64,000 bases of DNA from Acanthaster planci. Taxonomy: Eukaryota; Echinodermata; Asteroidea; Valvatida; Acanthasteridae. The notes below the pieces were generated by a model. It saw only the letters and a list, made by a program, of their open reading frames with translations, was not told where the DNA came from and ran no database searches. The stretch spans positions 388,253 through 452,252 of the forward strand of contig NW_019091497.1 in assembly GCF_001949145.1 (NCBI RefSeq), in the 5' to 3' direction. The position numbers were made by a program, and so were the translations under genes. Positions 37,824 through 51,064 of this stretch are shown in pieces; positions within the stretch are counted from its first letter, which is position 1; each line of letters opens with the position of its first letter.

Positions 37824-38373
37824 AAGGCCTTTTCACACTAGACAAATCTTGGGGTTGATACAGGGTTGAAAACTGGCGTCGATTCACACTTGAAAATTTT
37901 CAACCCTACGCCAACCCTGCGTCAACCCCGAGATTGACTTCAATTAACCCGGGTTGTACTCAACCCTACTCCGGACGAGGTATGAGATTTTCAACCCGGG
38001 TTGAAAATTGTTTGTGCTCATTTCTGGGTTGAATTCACCCCAATAATAAGCTCAATTCACACGAAACACGAGTGAAACAATGCTGGGTTGAATCTAGGGT
38101 TGAAAAATCCAATTTTCAACCCAGGGCGTGGCCAGGGGCTCGCCCAGGGTTGAGTTCAACTAGAGTTGAGAGGCTGAAGTGTTAAAAGGAAGAGTAGTCT
38201 CCTCAAGACGGACAGAGTACACTATTCGAAACGTCGAGTTATCCCCCGGTTCTTCTCAGAACCACACATACTCAAGAAAGATATTGATCCATGGTGCAAC
38301 CGCAAGCATTGTACTCATCTAGTTTTTTTCACCACGAAAACCTTCAACAAGTCTCATCAGTGTGAAAAGGCCT
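37824..38373. mobile_element. ~550-bp element with AGGCCTTTTCACACT inverted ends
   Basis: The left end AGGCCTTTTCACACT (37825-37839) is matched by AGTGTGAAAAGGCCT at 38359-38373. Flanking GTACATGT and GTACATGG suggest an 8-bp target duplication, as in hAT elements. The interior is rich in CAACCC/GGGTTG palindromes. A segment near 38200-38250 with TTCGAAACGTCGAG resembles 3' tails seen on some retroelements, which is a weak impression. It lies upstream of the CROT coding start. Confidence 0.75.
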
Positions 38374-41300
38374 GTACATGGAATTCTTGCCATTGCAATA
38401 CCATATTTATGGGATAGTAGGTAGGCCTGCAAGATGAATTTGTACATCATATACATGCATCAGGTACCCTTATGGTACAGTACGCTACAGGACCTAGCCT
38501 AACGTCAGCGATAGCGTTTGTTACTGGTACCCTGCAGGCCTAATGTTCAATTTAGTTTCACTTTATTTCCACTCCCACAAATGTAACATGTACATTTACA
38601 ATGAACAGTGACAACAGGAAATGGAAGGGTCTCATCATAGAAAGCAACGCTTGTCAAGTATAGGACACCTGGTAACATGTACATTGTACATTAAATCTAC
38701 AAACATACCTGTGAGTGCAGGTACTATAATACCAAAGCACCAGACTAAGGATAAACATGAATCAACAAAGGAAGATGACGAATAAATCAAACTTAACAAT
38801 AAATTAAACTCATACATGTAGATTATAATTGAAATTAAAATGATAATGAATTGATAAGTGAATAGATGGGATAGACAAACGTGTATTACAGGTAATGTAC
38901 TGACATGAGTAATAATGCTAATAAATGAAAGGCAGTTGCTATTGTTACGGAAGTTTGGACAAGTTTCTGTCTCCTTTCTTGCACCAGTCGGGTGCACTGG
39001 AAACAGGAACCAGACCAGTCTACATGTACACTGACTCTCATCATCTCAGACTTTATTTCCCTTTCAAAAGAACTCCTCCTGGGGTAGGGCCTATGAATCC
39101 ACCAAAAAACACAACAAAAACATGTAGGTCCAGGCCTAGGCTACATATGAGAGTAAACACGCGAACCGATTCCCGTGGTCAGACATCTGGGATTGAAGTT
39201 GAACTTCTGTCAATCTGTACATCATTGAATAGCACGAAGGGTAAATTTGCCCCTTTGCCGTGTTTGCTGTGTGTTAAAGTTGAAAGTCCATAGTGACATC
39301 ACATCGACCGTGAGAATTGAGAAATTAAAGACACTTGTCATAAAGAATGACAAGTGCGCTCGATCCTACACATGTACATGTAGCTAGCACATCCAGCACT
39401 GCACTGTCCAGATTGCAGACATGGCAGAGCAGTGCACCGATTGCACCATCACAATGCCACAACAGTATGAAAAAATTAAAACCTCGTGATTGATAGGTCT
39501 ATACCTGTAAATTGCCAATAATAATGGAAAATTGTGGAACAATGTAACTAGGCCTAGGCCTACACGAATAGAATTTAGAAGTATGTTGTTACTTTAGGCC
39601 TAGTAACCGTAACAATTCAGCCACTTCATGAAAAACTCAATCTGCAGAGATAGACCTACATACATGTATTTCATATATAAACACACTGGTATTTAGAGAA
39701 TTCCATTAAATTTTGGGCCCTATTTCAGTTTTGAGGGATGGATTTATCGCCAAATAAAAAGTGATCAGATTAAGCCCATTCCTTTTTCTTTCTTCATGTT
39801 CTTGGCCGAGCCTAGCCAAGGCCAGTACTGTGGTAAAAAAACAAAAAAGCGTCCTCACCGTGTCACTGCCACAACCATCTTCCGACAACACAGTGAATCA
39901 GCATTAGCCTATCACTCAGGCAACTTTTGCAGGCAAGCCGGGGAATAATGGACTTTGATCTGATCTCACAGTTACAACTGAACTCATTTATCGTGTTTAT
40001 GTGTCGTATTGATCAGTTAAGCCTACAAACTGACCTTAGCACCGATGCATGACCGGCATAGCCAGTACAGCTAGCTGCAGGGCCTAGGGACCTCCTTCGG
40101 CCGGGCCTCCTTGAACTCGTTTTATAGCGCCCTCATTTGTTTCGTCGGCAAACTCAGTGTACACCACATGGGAGCACTGAACCAATTCAAGCTCCATTTA
40201 AAATGGTGTAAAATCAACCAAGTTTGGAGCCCCATGGCAGGCAACTGAAGTCCCTGAAGCCTCTCAAACAAAAACCAATGTGTTGTTTGGTCCTTCAGAT
40301 TTCATTTGATTTTCAATTTTTAATAGGTTAACCTATGAATTTTTTAACTATCCGCCCAAAACAAACTCACCCCCCAAAAAGTGAATGCTGCCAAGCTTCC
40401 CAGCCGCCATTTTTCAAATGACATCCCTCGGGCTCCCTCGGGGGGGGGGGGGTACTTTTTGTGCGCCTCGGCCTGGCGGAGACTTTTCCTTGAATTGGGA
40501 CACTGCACCTGCTTGAGCTTGTGCGTGTAACCGTGGCCGTTTTCCAGTACTAGACTTGGGCTCCGTTTCTGGCTTCAACTGGTTTTTTTACTTCCTGACT
40601 TTGAGGTTATAGGCACAATAGTAAGTCTGATAGTGCCACAAAACATTAAGTAAGATGCAAAAACGCCATTCATTTGGCACCCTATCGCTGTCAAATAGAT
40701 CATTATACATGCTATATCACCCTTAAGCTAATACAGGCAAACGCACATTCCAATATTTAGGTACCTTGGGGTGGAACAAGTTGACTACCTCTCAAAGACA
40801 GACAGAGTCCCTCTCTAGATTCAAAAGTCTCCTATAGTTGACTTTTATTTAACTGTTATTACCTTTTATCTTAATTTAATCATTGTTACATAATTTTAAG
40901 ACGTAGATTACGCTCATCCTCGCTCATCTGACCTCGTTTAATTCCATTTGATTTTTAGTTATAGTTTTACTATAACGTCTACATTATATATACGTATATA
41001 TATTCCTGTTGTTTTTATACTTTACTTCATTTCGCATTAACTGTGTGTTATGTGTTCATTATTAATTTTAACATCATCGTTAACTTCATTTTTTTTCTTA
41101 CCAAGGGACTGCCAATTTCATTTAAAAACACCCTTCCCCGCTTTTGTTCCCACTCGGAGCGGATACCAGGGATTGTTAAGACCGAGTGTTACCAGCTGAT
41201 GATGAGCCTCCATGGTGCGACCTGCGCCTTGACTAAAGGCTATAATGATAGTGGAATTACGGATTCTCTTGTTTGCTGATGGTCGCCGAGCGGTCACACA

Positions 41301-41881
41301 GGGCACTAGGAAGGGCAAATCATGACGATTTAATTACGACAGCAAGTATCTCAAAATGGTTTGCGCCTCAAGGCTTTTCTGCATTTCCTTCACCAAAATT
41401 TGTGAAAGCACTGTCAGAGAACAACCAAAATGAAATCGTCACTACGCACTGAGGGCGACTCATCTGTCAGACGATAAAGCGTGCACGCTATCCACGAAAC
41501 GTCCTATCATGATGTCATTTAGTTGTTCTCGAAAAGTGCCTTCCAAATATTTTGTGAAGAGCATGATCATGTTTCACCCATCTTGTCAGGCCTAATGTCT
41601 TTTATTAACCAAAACTCAAAGACCCAATTCAGTTGGGGACTAAATTTGAATTCGTTTTTGGAGTTCCCCATAACAAAATTTTGACTTATGTTTTTCTTTG
41701 TACTAAGTTTTACTTATATAGGTGCAAATTTCAGATTCAAATGCCTTCCTTTTTGGGGTTAAGACCATTTTTACAAAATCAATATCATATAGAATATAAG
41801 ATTGCTGTCAAAAATCAAACCCTTAGTCTTCATTATAAAAAATGGAAATTTCAATTCTAATTCTGTGAACCCTAGCAATTA

Positions 41882-42228
41882 TTTCAAATGGACTTGTACA
41901 GTGACCATCTTTCTACATCTCTTCATTCAAATGGACATGTACAGTGACCATCTTTCTACATCTCTTCATTTCAAATGGACATGTACAGTGACCATCTTTC
42001 TACATCTCTTCATTCAAATGGACATGTACAGTGACCATCTTTCTACATCTCTTTATTCAAATGGACATGTACAGTGACCATCTTTCTACATCTCTTCATT
42101 CAAATGGACATGTACAGTGACCATCTTTCTACATCTCTTCATTCAAATGGACCTGTACAGTGACCATCTTTCTACATCTCTTTATTCAAATGGACATGTA
42201 CAGTGACCATCTTTCTACATCTCTTCAT
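41882..42228. repeat. 43-bp minisatellite, about eight copies
   Basis: Units of 43 bp (one of 44) begin with TTCAAATGGACATGTACAG and continue to CATCTCTTCA. They start near 41882, 41925, 41968, 42011, 42054, 42097, 42140 and 42183. Only single-base differences separate the copies. Confidence 0.95.
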
Positions 42229-43564
42229 GGTCCCCACTTTTTCTGAAGTTTTTCTTTTATACTTTCCATTTATCTCCTGTTTTCTCAATCTCCTCAATTG
42301 TGTATAATTCGTGCTTTTTCTTTCTAATGTATGTTTTGCGTTTTAATGACCAATAAAACACAGAAAGAGAAAAACATTGAGAAGAGCAGTTGCCCTTCAG
42401 TGCCCGCAGTCAAAACCATTACTATCCCTTGTCAACGGTACTTTTGAATATAGAGTTGTAGACAAGCAATACGCACTCAGGGAGACTCCTTCATTTACGG
42501 GCTACCCTCGCGGTGCATAATTTCTCAGTGTCAGTGCAAGTTGATGAAGCTCCAATATTGCCAGGCATCAATCTCAAGCTTCTGTTTTTCTTTCAAAGCT
42601 CCAATGAAATTTTGTTTTGGCCTCATTTTCCATTTTTTTTCTCTCTAGCAAAATCAACTCCATGCCGCACATTTCACCAGCATGTTGTAATTTTACGAGC
42701 CGGATTTCATGTTCATGTACTCACAAAATTACTCTGAGTGTCGAGGCATCACATCACGAAGCGGATTGTGGAGCGCGTTATTTTTGTCTCTTGTGCTGCC
42801 AAGGCCCGAATTCAGTATGCCTGTTTTAAAACCAAATCTAATTGGATCAATTCAAACTGCTCTCAATACAATTTTATAAAATTTCGTTTGGCTTGAGTCT
42901 CCAGGTAGTCTGAACCAGGGGTGATGCACTGACGTGCACACTTCCTACGCTGATTGTAAAAGGCAATGTATGAATAGTTTGCTGTCGCTGACAAAAGTTC
43001 CCAAACGCTGTTCTAGTGGTAACTTTGTTCTGGTTGGTCCATGCTTATGACATCAGCGCTCTTGATGTACATGTACCTGGACGTAGCGCGGTCCCTAACA
43101 TGACCCACTTTTACTTTTCGTTTGTAGTAAAAACAAAATTTTACCTCAATAGGTGAAACATACACAATATGGAATGTCAGTAATTGAGGGCAACGGTGAC
43201 GTCATAAGCATGGATCAATCAGAACAGACTACCGGCAGAATATTTGTTGGAATTTATGCCGGCGCCACGGCAAAATATTCACAAGCCGGATACAGCAAAT
43301 AGATCAAACTAGATCACACTGATATTAAGAACAAAGACACGATGGGATTGATTAATTAATGACAATAACACTCCAAATCTCGACGACGAGTATATCCAGA
43401 AGTTGACAGTTAATAGTCGACGGTAGCGCACAAGTAAGTTCTTAAGACGACCTTACGGGCAAAGACTCAGGCAGGCTCATCAACGCAATACAACTCCTCA
43501 GATGAAGAAAACTGAAGTTTGAAGGCACAAATACGCCTTTGAACAAGCGGCGAATCACCTCCAA

Positions 43565-43760
43565 CCAGCGGCGTAGGCAGGATTCCGAACACGGGGGGGG
43601 GGGGAGCAGGGGGCTTAATTGTGGGGGGCTGACTGGATGTTGGACATATACATGTACATAATCGTGATCACATCAGGATATGCAAGTGGGGGCGACAATT
43701 TATCATGGGTGGCGTGCGTTCCCCTTAAGCCCCCCTTAGTCACGCTGCTACCTCCAACAA
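43565..43760. mobile_element. Possible degraded DNA element with GCGGCGTAGGCAGG end
   Basis: The left edge reads CAGCGGCGTAGGCAGGATTC followed by poly-G. The right edge is C-rich and ends CACGCTGCTACC. The inverted match is weak and no frame is present. Confidence 0.3.
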
Positions 43761-44752
43761 ACTTCGGTATCATACAGGCACAACGGCAAGGGGTGCGAGC
43801 TGACTCCCGATAGACCCTCCCCCCGAATTCTGTGTTGTAGACGCAGTTCTCAGAATGTGGTCCCCGAAATTAGATCTATCTCACACTTCCTCGTTAAAAA
43901 AGGAACTTTGACCAATCGTTCCACGGACAAGCAGGTCACTAGTGTGATACAGAAGTTCCATAAATAAAGTCTCAACACTGTTAAAACCAACGGCCATTGT
44001 ATGAACGCGTCTTTGCATTCATTGGAAACATGTGACCATTTAGATGAAATACCCTTTGGGAAATAAACGTGTTTGGGTGTTCAGAAAATGTTACCAACCG
44101 ATGAAAGTGTATTTTTTGTCTTGTTATTAACATCTACATATTTTGTCTAAATTTATCAACGCACCAACAAGTATTTGGTTAACAAATAAACACCACAACA
44201 TGTTTAAATTAGTATTATACACCACACGTTCATAAGGTGTTACCAGGAAGGCGTTGAAGAGGCTCTAAAACATTAACCTTTTTTTTACAGTGGAGTCATA
44301 AGTTTAAGTCCCTTACTAGTGCTATCGCCATAGCTCCTTAGCCCTACCTTCATACAGGATTTATTTTCAGAAATGACTCTAAGTTTCCAGGAACATCTTA
44401 CAATAAGGAAAAGAAGTTTCCAAAAAAATAGACTCAAATAATCGGCAGAAAAAACTCAGTCCATCATAACGACCACACCTAGTCAAACGCGGGCCACTCA
44501 CACATTGTCGTGAAGCAACAGTAAATGTTCGTGGTCTGCGTAACATTTTGCCAGGAATATGCAGTCATCCAAATATTATCCAGTCGAATGGCACTTCGAG
44601 AGCCCCGTATTAAGTAGAGGAGTGGAAGTCCACGATGACTGAAAAAGATCAGGAAGTAGGAAGACCACGAGGAATTAGGGCAGGCATGAATTTCCCGTCA
44701 AAGCGGATGAGCAACATTTGAATAGATGGTATGCCTACCTGTGCTTCTGCAG

Positions 44753-44910
44753 TGTAATAACTATCGTGCAATCATGGGCCACGAGGAAAAATTACGAGCA
44801 GAATGAGGACATTCCCAAAAAGATATCACTCAACACCTGCAATGATGGACATCACAATTCAGTACACCGAGAGGTTGAACTACTCGAGATAGAACAAGCA
44901 ATCATTATGG
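44753..44910 (+). CDS. Candidate upstream exon of the NLR gene
   Basis: An acceptor (TGCTTCTGCAG) and a donor (GTGAGG at 44911) bound an open segment of 158 bp, in phase for its whole length. It ends VHREVELLEIEQAIIM. Its phase-1 donor fits the two-base entry phase of the DEATH exon at 46327, creating a Glu codon. It contains no usable initiator ATG, so a further 5' exon would be needed. Splice phase and openness are the only evidence. Confidence 0.35.
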
Positions 44911-46326
44911 GTGAGGTTTTATTAACTTTCTGAACTTGAAGGTGAATATATAGGGTCTCTACCCGTGATTACCCCCGGATGACTCAGGTAAAAAAGACAG
45001 CAGCGCGCTGCACGCACCAATAAGCCGGCACACGATGTCACCACTCGTCACGCAGTGGATCAGAACGATGACATTAGCGGTGAACGATATAGGCGCCGAA
45101 TTAGTTCCCAATTATTTTGATGTGAAACTGAGCCCCTCTGTGAAGTACAATCATTAACGTACAGTTTGTAGGGTTGCAAACAAAGCACTTGGGTATAAGG
45201 GCTTATCTTCGGGAAACTACAGTGGTCAACTGGCATGAACACCTGCAGTGACTAGAGGTAAAGCTTGTACAGCTCTAACTTTTTAACCACGGTAAATATA
45301 ACTTCTGGTCCAGCGAACATGGGACCGAATTGGTGTACACTTTGCTAAAGCCTATATGGATACCACACAAGAAATGCTCGTTTATGCGACAGCGTTGCCA
45401 AAAACAGTCCCAAACGATATTTGGAAACATTTGTTGTGACTGACACAAACACGGAAGCAGACAGCAATTACTGGGTCATCGTCAACTTTGTGTCAAGAGG
45501 GCAGGATGGTTTCACTGTACGGAAGCCTAAAAGGGCCACTTGCAATATTTACGCGTTAGGCCTACTGTCTCGCTGCAGTGAGATAGTAACTTGATTTTCT
45601 TTGCATGTTTCCCTTATACACTTCCCTATACACGTTAAATCTTCAACATGCCGATGATTATGCACAGCGAATGCGAGCTGCTTAACCACACACCGATGTA
45701 AGCATGATCGTTGCCCTCCTAACGTATTCACACGTAAAGAAAATTAAGTGAACAATATTTATTTCTGCCTGGTCGCAGTGATAATTCGCCAGTTCCTATA
45801 TATATACCGTCCAAGCCAAGTCTACAACTAAAGGAATATGTGCAACTGAAACAATGAATGGTACGGTGCAATGAGATTCCTCGTCTCGTCCAAGATTTAT
45901 AGACGTTGTAGCCACGACATGCATGGAATCGAACCTCAATCTCTTTTTCATTTTGTAAAGTTCGGAGTAAGGTCAAAGGTTATGTGTGCAGAACACTCAT
46001 TTCCAAACTGTAAAACCCATCAAGGGTGATCACAGGAGCGACGTCATTATCCGATTCATTTATACATTTGTTGCCATTTTCAGTTGCCATTGAGCACGCG
46101 TGTCAGGTTGGCCTCTAACCCCCCCTGCATTTAGGAGGGGATATCGGAGGTTAAACACCCAGGGAAGACACGAATATATCACGTGTTATGTGTAATGGCT
46201 TATAGTACAACGTTTTCGTGCAACCCTTCTTCGAGTAATCGAACACACCAGTATTGCAAGGTGTTTAGGCAGGGTACATCTGTGAAATTGCGCATGTATT
46301 TTCTTCCTTTCTGAACAAACCTTTAG

Positions 46327-49300
46327 AGCCTTCCAGGGCGCCCCTTGATGACATCGCTGTATCGATATTGGCTGGAAAGCTGGGGAAGGAGTGGAAACAA
46401 TTGGCGCTCCGCATTGGTGTAACCGCTGAAAAACTAGACACCATCAGGGCCAACAATCCGCTGCACACGATCAACCAGATCATAGAAATGTTGCTCACCT
46501 GGCGGAGGATGCAAGGACGGGATGATGACGTCGTTTCCATCCTTGCTGAAGCTCTCAAGAGCGTTGGCCGGACCGACTTGGCAGAGGAAATGCTAGCAGA
46601 TCAAAGTAAGTCCCGACAAAAAGCACGGCGCCGATACAAAGGGGTCTCAGATCAGAGAGAGGCAAACTCATCAGGAAACAAAAACAAAGGAAAAAATGCA
46701 CACATAAAATGCAGTGTTTTTCTTAGTGTATAGATATTCAAAGCAGAATTTGTACCCCTAAAGAAATACATTCTGTTTCAACCTCGATAGTGTCAGAGTT
46801 ATGAAACAAAAATTCGATAGTATCTTGTGCATAGAAGATTTACACACTGCGACAATAGTTTGGGGGTGTATTCCATAACGTAATGTTGGTTCATTTAATT
46901 AACAGAAACAAGCACTTCGAGTACAAATTTTGACATCAGAGCTCTCCGTGCTGAGCTGATTGAACATTACAAAAACACAACCTGTAAAGTACCTACCCAT
47001 CCTCTGTTTCCGGCTTGGGTGAGAGATATGAGCGAAATCTACGTTGATCTATACATGGCTGACAAAAATGATCAGTCGCACAGGCAGTCGCCACGATCAG
47101 CTGATCCACCAGAGAGGGATTCTTTGCAAGGGAGTGAGAAAGCTCGCCTTCAATCCCACGGCGAGCTGGTGGGTCTAGATGGTCCGGGCAAGTACAGGGT
47201 GTTGCTGAAGGGTAAGCCTGGTTCTGGGAAGTCGACAGTTATCAAGAAAGTTACCTATGATTGGTCAAGTCTAGAAGACTGGGAGGAAGAAAAATCTCAG
47301 TCTGAGGCAGAGGCTGTAAAACCACACCAGGAACAACCAGAAAAGCTCCGGTCATCGTTCTCCAAATTTACATTGTTGTTTCCTCTTAAGCTTAACAAGA
47401 TGATCAATGACACGGGCATTGTGGACAGCATTTGCGGCCAAATTCTTGCCCGGGATACTAAGGTGTCAAAAGTTGGCCTGAAAGATTACATCGAGAGTCA
47501 ACAAGAAAAGGTTCTCTTTCTCTTGGATGGTCTAGACGAGCTGCCGGCGAGTGTCTTTGAGGAGAGGGAGGGAGACAACTACTTAATGGATGTGCTGAAA
47601 GGAAGGGCACTGAGACGTTGCTGTGTCATAGTTACTAGCAGGCATCACAGAGCAAGTCAGCTTCTTAAATGCTATCCCCACTTTGCTTGTGTTGAGATCA
47701 CCGGTTTTGCCCCCAAAGAGAGAGACAGCTATATCAAGAAGTACTTCGCCAGTCTACAAAACCAGGCGCAACTTATATCCGAGATGGAAGCCTCAACAAG
47801 TCTTCGACACTTGGCTGAGATCCCTCTGTTACTGCTAATGATGTGCCTCGTATGGGAGGCCGAGTCTGGACTGCCAAAGAGATTGACCGAGCTGTACGAA
47901 AACGTTGTCGAAATTCTTCTCATGCACCAAGCTACCAAGCACGGAGTTCCTTTGTCAAATCAAAGTCAGCTACCGCATCAGCTCATGAACAGGTTGGGGC
48001 AGGTGGCACTCCAGGGATTACTAGACAGCGGAGGAGAAAGACTTGTCTTCTCTGCGGATGACTTCTCCCAAGAAGATATTGTTAAGGCCTGCGACATTGG
48101 ACTACTGATTAGTGACACTGTAGCAGCGGGTTTAAAGGCTGAATCGACGGTCTCGTTTTTGCATAAGAGTTTTCAAGAGCTTTGTGCAGCGTTTTACTTG
48201 GCCGAACTCGCCAAGACCAGTAAGAAGCAGTTTAAGAAGTACATCAAATGCATCACTGTTGACAGAGTAGGCGACATGGAGTACCTGCTTCGGTTTTGCT
48301 GTGGGAAGAGCACACAAGCAGCAAAGATGATCCTCCGTCATGTGCAGAAACTCGAGAAACACAATTTGTACTTCGAGAGGAGCCAGTCCCAGCGCCTGAG
48401 GTTGATGCTCGCATTTGAAGCTGGGTCTAAGAAGCTGGCAAGCTTCCTGTCAGACGTGACGTCGTTTCCTAATCTCAAAGGTGAAGATCTCCTTGCTGCC
48501 AACTGCTTCTTGCAAAACGTTCGGTGCCTGACAAGCGTCAAGAAGCTTAGCGTTGAATGCACTTCTTCGACAGAAATGAGTCTTCTGATGGCTATGCTCA
48601 GCCACACACCTAATCTTCAGGATCTGATTTGTCACAAGGGACCGCAGGGCACTCCCGGGGAAGAAACATCCGTCCAGATCCCCTGCCTGAGAAAGTTGAC
48701 GACGGTGTACTTCTTTGACAATCCTGCCAGCCGGTCTTCTGGTCAAACTAGCTCACTAGTGCCTCGATTTATTTCGCAACAAGTCAATATGACTCACATT
48801 CACCTGCTTGGTATCGATATGCACGGTTGGATGGGTAGCTTACGGCCACATGCTCGAGCAGTAGTTTCCTTGTCGTTGACTAACTCTGGTCTTCTCACTG
48901 CAGACATCAATATATTATGCGATATCCTGTCAGGGGCTTCCAGCCTCAAAGCTCTGACCCTTTCCGGTAACAGTCTGCATGGGTTATTCCAAAATTTGGT
49001 ATTTATTGGCCCCTCCCTGGAAATGCTGGAATTGTCTAAATGTGGTATCCTCGATGATGACGTGGAGTCCCTCGCGAAGCTCCTATCGGCAGCGCAAAGC
49101 CTGAAAAGGCTGAGCCTGAGCAATAACAACATGCACGGCCGACTGAATGTCCTTGCCCCAGTGGTTCCGCACCTAGACACGCTGCATCTTGATTACTGCG
49201 GCTTGAAGGATAGCGACGCCGACACTCTGTCCATGTTACTGCCTTCTGCGGAGAACTTGAGGAAGCTGCATCTGCTTCACAATGACTTCGGTAACACAGA

Positions 49301-49391
49301 TGACATCAAATTCATGGTGTGCATGAAAGTCCCAGGAGATACATACCTTCTCTTGAGCTACGACGTCTTCGGTTGGACGTCTCAATTGTAG
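46327..49391 (+). CDS. DEATH-NACHT-LRR innate immune receptor (NLR)
   Basis: Cytosolic pattern-recognition NTPase of the NOD-like family. Exon 46327-46605 encodes a DEATH domain (LGKEWKQLALRIG, LLTWRR, ALKSVGRTDLAEEM). A phase-1 intron joins it to the very long exon 46906-49391, which ends in TAG. That exon begins with a helix pair (ALRAELIEHYKNT, DMSEIYVDLYM) typical of invertebrate NLRs. It then has the NACHT domain: Walker A GKPGSGKST at about 47212-47238, Walker B LFLLDGLDELP near 47515-47547, and sensor CCVIVTSR near 47620. After the winged-helix region (FLHKSFQELCAAFYLAEL) come at least three or four leucine-rich repeats at about 48850-49300. All NTPase motifs are intact and no stops interrupt it, so the gene appears functional. 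At least 920 aa are encoded. The true 5' end is not found. Ligand and signalling partner cannot be read from sequence. Confidence 0.93.
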
Positions 49392-51064
49392 GCTAGTGGG
49401 TCAACTTTGCCATATGCAGAGGCCAACCCTTTCTTGTGTAACGACTGTGTAACATTAAGAGACATTTACCTTATACACTTGTAAACTTCGCACTTTAAGT
49501 TTAAACCGAGAGTGTAGTGGTAAATCCCCTCAAACACAGGTGGGACATGACTGCTAGTAATTGAAATACAGATTCAGTACGTGGCATAGCGTATTTTCAA
49601 GCCGCTGAACCCAGGCGCATTACAAATCATGACTCTGCAATTTTTATTCTGAAATTGAAATTCTAGAATATTGTTTTTTCCTCAAGCTGTACAGTATCCA
49701 ATGAGCTAAAACTTCATAAGGTTTGTTCTGAGGCATCCTTCTTTAGATTTTGAGTCATTTTGTGGCCTGAAGGAACATAATACACAAATTAAAAATGATG
49801 GACCGTACCTTTAATTGTGTCTGATATTAAGGTCTAACAGTTGCTACAAGTAGATTGACCTCAACCCAGAACCATTTATGGTACGTCAATGCAGTGATCA
49901 TTTGTGCATTCTCAATTCCTATTTGGTCTGTTTTCACAAGATTTCTGGGAACACCTGCTGCAAAATGTTAAACCGAATCTCAGGCACGTAAGAATTGAGG
50001 GCTCAAAGATCCATCAAACTAAATGTCTAAGTATTTTAAACCCCTAGATGCGAAAATTGCTATGTGCACTTAATTGTGGTTAAAAGATAACTTGAGCGTT
50101 TGCGCTAGCTCTTTCAACAAATCTGGCAAAACTATCATCAAATCAACCCACACACGAAGAACTGATAATGTAAATAAATTAATGTTAAGATGCTGTATTG
50201 TGGTTATTTCCTGTTCACAAAGAATCATGCGTCTGATGGTGTTTGTTAATTTCTCCATGAAATGGCTTAATGTTGAATAATTACTATTTCTTCTTTGAGA
50301 GTAATACATTTCCTTGGCCCGCTCTCCACCTGCCAAGAAAACAACAAAACTTTGCCAGATCTCAGGTCTTTTTCTGGACTGATTAAACTCAGTAAAGAGT
50401 TAATGATTACTACACTTTTAAAAGAGTGCGTGCATTGTTCTGTCGTTGGGAACTGCGTGGCACCGCACAATTCAATAAAGCACAAGGCATACAAACACAA
50501 CGGAGGCAATCTACGTATGTGCTTGCGTTAAGCGGACACGAATAAAAGAAATAATTAACATTTTAAATATATACAAGTGGTCCCAACATCTGTGTTGACA
50601 CCGCCTCATGTTTCTGTAGCCACACGACTGGGAGTTTGCTACAGTTTAAGCCTTACCCACGCATTCGTTTGCTCATTTACGGCACAAGATTGATTGAAGC
50701 TAAACGCTAGTAAATTAATCATCTTTAGCTTGCTGTTGTTTCCTCTGGAACGAGTGTTAAGCCGGTCTGCTATCGGTATTTCTGCTCTTGTTGCTCTTAA
50801 GATCTGTGCTGCTGTACAACTCAGTTCCGTATTCAAGTGAGTCGGCGTTCTGTGAATTTGCAGTTCGCCATTACTCGGCAAGTTTTGAAAATACTTCGAA
50901 GAGAGGACATCGTGTGGACAAAAATCTGTTTTGCTGAGTGCAGTAAAATTGCAGAAATTGGAAAACGGTGGGTGTGTCCAAGTCTGATCAGCGCAGCATT
51001 AGAGAGAAAACGCTATATGAATACACCTGGCCTTAGTCTTTAATCAATTCGGAGGTTTCTCAGA
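49392..51064. other. NLR 3' UTR and spacer to the first GPCR gene
   Basis: No coding exon is recognised. An AATAAA-like string near 50174 could serve the NLR transcript. Sequence is A+T-rich. The 5' UTR and promoter of the receptor at 51065 must lie here unless its leader is spliced from further away. Confidence 0.55.

Larger units (their letters stand above)
37256..44752. other. Intergenic region upstream of CROT; no gene recognised
   Basis: It should hold the CROT promoter and at least one non-coding 5' exon on the minus strand. A candidate exon ends with a GTGAGG donor at about 39859-39864 (plus-strand CCTCAC), but I cannot prove it. Other contents are the element at 37824-38373, the 43-bp minisatellite at 41882-42228, poly-G runs at 40440 and 43592, and a possible element at 43565-43760. 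The frames are short and unconvincing. Confidence 0.55.

Noticed and set aside
41270-41330. tRNA-like string (GTCGCCGAGCGGTC)
   Set aside because: I could not fold a cloverleaf with matching acceptor and anticodon arms. At best an old tRNA-derived SINE head.
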